From the NCBI GenBank assembly GCA_013205335.1, contig JABMNB010000112.1, positions 1 to 8,600 of the forward strand: 8,600 nucleotides of DNA. The letters run 5' to 3'. Below are positions 5,946 to 8,600 of the stretch, piece after piece (position 1 is the first letter of the stretch; each line of letters begins with the position of its first letter). Made by a program: the position numbers and the translations under genes. The notes beneath the pieces are model-generated. The model saw only the letters and a program-made list of their open reading frames with translations. It searched no databases and had not been told where the DNA came from. Source of the DNA: Rhodospirillales bacterium. GTDB lineage: Bacteria; Pseudomonadota; Alphaproteobacteria; Reyranellales; Reyranellaceae.

Positions 5946-6926
5946 TCACTCCGGCTTGATGTTGGCCTCGCGGATCAGCCGGCCGAAGCGCTCGTATTCC
6001 TGTGCGTTGAAGCGCGTGAACTGTTCGACCGTCATCGTGCCCGGCTCGCCGCCGAGACCGCGCAGCTTTGCCTGAACGTCCGGCAGCGCTACGATGCGGA
6101 TCAGTTCGGCCTGCAGCTTCGCGACAATGTCGGGCGGCGTCCCGGCCGTCACGTACACGGCGTACCAGGTCGTCATGTCGAAACACGGCAGGCCCGCCTC
6201 GGCAAGCGTGGGGACATCGGGCAGCTCGCTGCTGCGACGATCCGAGGTCACGGCCAGCGGCTTGAACTTGCCGGCCTTGATTTGTCCCATCGATGAGGAG
6301 GTCGTGTCGAACATCATCTCGACGTTACCGCCGATGATATCTAGATGGGCCTGGGCGCTGCCCTTGTAGGGCACGTGCAGCCCCTTCACGCCCGCGGCGA
6401 TGTCGAACGCCTCGCCGGCAATGTGCTGCGTGCTGCCGACGCCCGAGGAGGCGTACTTGAACTCGCCGGGCCGGGCCTTCATCGCGGCGATCAGCTCCGG
6501 CACCGAGTTCACCGGCACCGATGCACCGACCACCAGCACGTTGGGCACGTTCACCACGAGCCCGATCGGAATCAGGTCCTTCATCGGATCGAAGCCGAGC
6601 TTCAGCAGATGCGGCGCGATGGCCTGGCCGGTGTTGGTGGCGACGAGGATCGTGTGCCCGTCCGGCGGCGCCTTGGCCGTGAGATCGGCGGCGATGGTGT
6701 TGGAAGCGCCGGGTTTGTTCTCGACGACGAAGGTACCCTTCATCGATTCGGCGAGTTTCTCGGCCAGCAGGCGCGCCACGATGTCGGTGCCGCCGCCGGC
6801 ATTCGCGCCGACCATCAGGCGGACGGTCTTCGTCGGATACGGCGTCTGCGCGCCCGCGCTGCGCGGTGCTAGGCAAAGCACCGGGAGCGCCAGCAGGAGC
6901 CTGCGCTTCAGGGTGCCGTTCCTCAT
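5946..6926 (-). CDS. Bug-family (TctC-like) periplasmic solute-binding protein
   Basis: A 326-residue tripartite tricarboxylate transporter type binding protein (Bordetella uptake gene family), which captures a small, usually carboxylated, ligand in the periplasm. A signal peptide covers residues 1-26 (basic KRR, core LLLALPVLCLA, ending AGA before QTPYP). Family segments are YPTKTVRLMVGANAGGGTDIVAR at 30-52, VVENKPGASN at 67-76, PPDGHTILVATN at 87-98, PYKGSAQAHLDIIGG at 186-200, and PDVPTLAEAGLP at 236-247. ATG at 6926 is chosen because GAGGG lies 8 bases upstream. ATG at 6941 is the alternative: it overlaps the nfeD stop as ATGA but has no good ribosome site and adds five residues. No TctA or TctB membrane component is in the window, so it appears to be an orphan binding protein, common in genomes with many Bug paralogues. 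The ligand cannot be told. Confidence 0.92.
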   Translation of the reverse strand: MRNGTLKRRLLLALPVLCLAPRSAGAQTPYPTKTVRLMVGANAGGGTDIVARLLAEKLAESMKGTFVVENKPGASNTIAADLTAKAPPDGHTILVATNTGQAIAPHLLKLGFDPMKDLIPIGLVVNVPNVLVVGASVPVNSVPELIAAMKARPGEFKYASSGVGSTQHIAGEAFDIAAGVKGLHVPYKGSAQAHLDIIGGNVEMMFDTTSSSMGQIKAGKFKPLAVTSDRRSSELPDVPTLAEAGLPCFDMTTWYAVYVTAGTPPDIVAKLQAELIRIVALPDVQAKLRGLGGEPGTMTVEQFTRFNAQEYERFGRLIREANIKPE

Positions 6927-6937
6927 GGCGCGAGCCC

Positions 6938-7381
6938 TCATGGCGCAGGCTCAACAGCGAGCTCGGTGCCGCTCACCGATTTCACCTTTACCTTGGCGCC
7001 CTTCACCATGTCGGGACCGGTCACGCTCCAACTCCCGTCGCCCAGGATCACCCTGCCCCGCCCGTTGAGGATGGGCTCGTCGAGCAAGATGATCCTGCCG
7101 ATCAGGGCGTCGCCGCGGGCATTGAGCGTGGAGGTCGGCGGATTGTCGGCATGCTGCAGGCGGCGCAGGGTTCCGCGCAGCCCGACGGCCGCGGCGACCG
7201 AAATCACGGCAAAGGTCAGGAGCTGCAGCTCGATCGACAGATCGGACACGACCAGCAGGAAGAGGCCCGCCGCGGCCGCCCCGATGGCGACGAAGAGGAA
7301 GACGACTCCCGGCAGCATCATCTCGAAGACGAGCAGGATCGCCGCCGCCGCCCACCAGTACCAGAAGACCACCTTGAACAT
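6938..7381 (-). CDS. NfeD family membrane protein, short form
   Basis: A 147-residue inner-membrane protein that normally works with an SPFH partner in membrane-domain organisation or membrane protein quality control. Three hydrophobic segments are visible at about 5-20, 23-45 and 53-68, followed by the basic LRGTLRRLQ. The soluble C-terminal OB-fold (NfeD C-terminal domain) covers about 88-144 and includes LNARGDALIGRI, GRGRVILGDGSWSVTG and GAKVKVKSVSGTELAVEP. The N-terminal ClpP-like protease domain of long NfeD proteins is absent, which is normal for this subgroup. ATG at 7381 lies 3 bases after the stop of the SPFH gene, with AGG just before it in that stop region, so the pair is probably translationally coupled. 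The stop overlaps or closely precedes the start of the Bug gene. Confidence 0.9.
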   Translation of the reverse strand: MFKVVFWYWWAAAAILLVFEMMLPGVVFLFVAIGAAAAGLFLLVVSDLSIELQLLTFAVISVAAAVGLRGTLRRLQHADNPPTSTLNARGDALIGRIILLDEPILNGRGRVILGDGSWSVTGPDMVKGAKVKVKSVSGTELAVEPAP

Positions 7382-7384
7382 CGC

Positions 7385-8353
7385 CTAGCCCGCGTTGGGA
7401 ACGGAGCCGCGTGGCCGCGACCCGGCGGCCTCGACACCACGCGCCTGCGCCTCCTTGGCCAGTTCGCCGATGCCCGCGATCGAGGCCATGACGCCCGCTG
7501 CCTCGACGGGCAGGAAGAACACCTTGGCGTTCGGACTGGAGCCCATCTTCGCCAGCGCCTCGACGTACTTGGTGCCGAGGAAGTAGTTGGTCGCCTGCAC
7601 GCCGTTGCCGGCGATCGCCTCGGCCACGACCGACGTGGCCTTGGCTTCGGCCTGCGCCATGCGCTCGCGCGCCTCGGCATCGCGAAAGGCGGCCTCGCGG
7701 CGGCCCTCCGCGGTCAGGATGGCCGACTGCTTCTCGCCCTCGGCCCGCTGGATGCTCGATTCGCGTACGCCCTCTGCCTCGAGGATCGTCGCGCGCTTTT
7801 CCCGCTCGGCCTTCATCTGCCGGCCCATCGCCACCACGATATCCTCGGGCGGCGCGATGTCCTTGACCTCGATGCGCAGCACCTTGACCCCCCAGGGGCC
7901 GGTTGCCTGGTCGATGACCGCAAGCAGCGTGTTGTTGATGTCGTTGCGCTTCGACAGGGCCTCGTCGAGCGCCATGTTGCCCATGACCGAGCGGATGTTG
8001 GTCAGCACCAGGTTGGTGATGGCCAGCTGGAGGTTCTGGACTTCGTAGGCGGCGCGGGCGGCGTCGACCACCTGATAGAAGGCCACGGCATCCACCTGCA
8101 CGGTGGCATTGTCCTTGGTGATGACCTTCTGTCCAGGAATGTCGAAGACGTTCTCCTGCATATTCATCTTGCGGCCGACCGAATCGACGAAAGGCACGAT
8201 GAAATGCAGGCCGGGCGCAAGCGTGCGCGTATAGCGGCCGAACCGTTCGATGGTCCAGTTGGTACCCTGGGTCACCGTCTTGACGCCGGCGAAGACCAGC
8301 ACCAGCGCCACGAGGACGACGGCCAGAACGAAAATCAGCGCGCCCGAGATCAT
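7385..8353 (-). CDS. qmcA: QmcA-like SPFH (stomatin/prohibitin) membrane protein
   Basis: A 322-residue membrane-anchored SPFH protein forming oligomeric scaffolds in the inner membrane. An N-terminal transmembrane helix lies at about 4-23. The SPFH domain (about 24-180) has the family run GTNWTIERFGRYTRTLAPGLH, then NMQENVFDIPGQKVITKDNA, AYEVQNLQLAITNLVLTNIRS and GVKVLRIEVKDIAPPEDI. An Ala/Glu/Arg-rich coiled-coil (about 178-245, with repeated AEGxR/AEGEK units) and a conserved tail (NYFLGTKYVEALAKMGSS, then SIAGIGELAK) follow. These closely resemble E. coli QmcA, an SPFH protein of similar length. ATG at 8353 is well supported: GGGAG lies 7 bases upstream and the membrane helix starts directly after. 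It leads the unit with nfeD (3 bases) and then the Bug gene. Confidence 0.92.
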   Translation of the reverse strand: MISGALIFVLAVVLVALVLVFAGVKTVTQGTNWTIERFGRYTRTLAPGLHFIVPFVDSVGRKMNMQENVFDIPGQKVITKDNATVQVDAVAFYQVVDAARAAYEVQNLQLAITNLVLTNIRSVMGNMALDEALSKRNDINNTLLAVIDQATGPWGVKVLRIEVKDIAPPEDIVVAMGRQMKAEREKRATILEAEGVRESSIQRAEGEKQSAILTAEGRREAAFRDAEARERMAQAEAKATSVVAEAIAGNGVQATNYFLGTKYVEALAKMGSSPNAKVFFLPVEAAGVMASIAGIGELAKEAQARGVEAAGSRPRGSVPNAG

Positions 8354-8416
8354 TCTGCGTCTCCCTGCATTTCGCGGAGAGCCTAGACCATGGCAGGGCT
8401 TGGGACCATCTCTCCC

Positions 8417-8600
8417 CTAGTCTGCGGAGGCGGTCATTTCGGGCACGGGAGCGGATGCCTCACGAGACGGAGAGGCAACCCTCTGGTCGGTGGCGAGCCA
8501 GCGGTCGAGGAAGCCATTGATCCAGCGGTCGAGCGGCGGATCGTACAGAGCGTGCATCGAAAGATGGACGCCGCGCTGCTGGGCACCCGGCATCTTCAGC
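8417..8600 (-). CDS. 3' end of an unidentified protein gene (partial)
   Basis: A minus-strand reading frame enters from the right edge and ends at TAG (8419-8417), giving the last 60 residues. It begins LKMPGAQQRGVHLSMHALYD and continues PPLDRWINGFLDRWLATDQ, then a Pro/Ser/Ala-rich tail ending EMTASAD. The first ~38 residues look like folded protein with aromatic and hydrophobic residues; the tail looks disordered. The histidines could fit the last catalytic segment of an alpha/beta hydrolase, but that is a guess. It lies 63 bases upstream of qmcA in the same direction. The gap contains a dyad (GGAGAG at 8376-8381, CTCTCC at 8410-8415) with no T-tract. Confidence 0.6.
   Translation of the reverse strand, partial: LKMPGAQQRGVHLSMHALYDPPLDRWINGFLDRWLATDQRVASPSREASAPVPEMTASAD

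Noticed and set aside
5938..5955. GCCGG/CCGGC hairpin at the end of the Bug gene as a terminator
   Set aside because: The stem is only 5 bp, spans the stop codon, and is not followed by a T-tract in the direction of transcription.
6866..8386. A 506-codon plus-strand open frame across the qmcA, nfeD and Bug genes
   Set aside because: It is antisense to three well-recognised genes. Its product is rich in Arg, Gly, His and Asp with no domain character, as expected from GC-biased third positions read backwards.
8376..8415. GGAGAG/CTCTCC dyad upstream of qmcA as a terminator
   Set aside because: The arms are 28 bases apart and no T-tract follows on either strand; kept only as a remark on the gap.

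Overview
The window looks like the edge of a mobile genetic element (about 1 to 1930) set against the core chromosome of a high-GC proteobacterium (about 1990 to 8600). Most core genes have strongly GC-biased third positions, which also creates long meaningless antisense frames. An RlmJ of the MNYRH type, a QmcA-type SPFH protein, a short NfeD, a Bug-family binding protein and an acetamidase/formamidase together suggest an alphaproteobacterium, perhaps a Bradyrhizobium- or Reyranella-like soil lineage. That placement is inference; no rRNA or other marker is present.

Left part (1-1930). All recognisable genes here read leftward: a full-length tyrosine recombinase of the P4 type (644-1843), a 66-residue secreted protein built from two copies of one motif and joined to the integrase gene by an ATGA overlap (447-647), and an AlpA/excisionase-like helix-turn-helix protein (77-304). 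A perfect 22-bp palindrome lies one base past the stop of the secreted-protein gene. Codon use is less GC-biased than in the rest of the window. The AT-rich character continues through the int-ppk2 gap and into the first ~17 codons of ppk2, so the recombination junction may lie at or inside the 5' end of ppk2. The rest of the element would extend to the left, outside the window.

Middle part (1938-5766). A single-domain PPK2-family polyphosphate kinase (plus) converges on rlmJ (minus). Divergent from rlmJ is a two-gene plus-strand unit: an acetamidase/formamidase-family amidohydrolase and, 31 bases later, a PLP enzyme resembling the cysteine desulfhydrase Cds1. A 179-base gap (5767-5945) follows, with a possible remnant of a small secreted-protein gene on the minus strand.

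Right part (5946-8600). Three minus-strand genes form a tight unit: qmcA-like SPFH protein, 3 bases, nfeD, then a Bug solute-binding protein that starts at or within a few bases of the nfeD stop. The SPFH/NfeD pair is a known membrane-associated partnership; tight coupling to an orphan tripartite-transporter binding protein is less expected. The 3' end of another minus-strand gene runs in from the right edge.

I see no CRISPR array, tRNA, rRNA, insertion sequence or recognisable defence system. The observations most worth following up are the integrase-coupled tandem-motif secreted protein and the possible insertion into the 5' end of ppk2.
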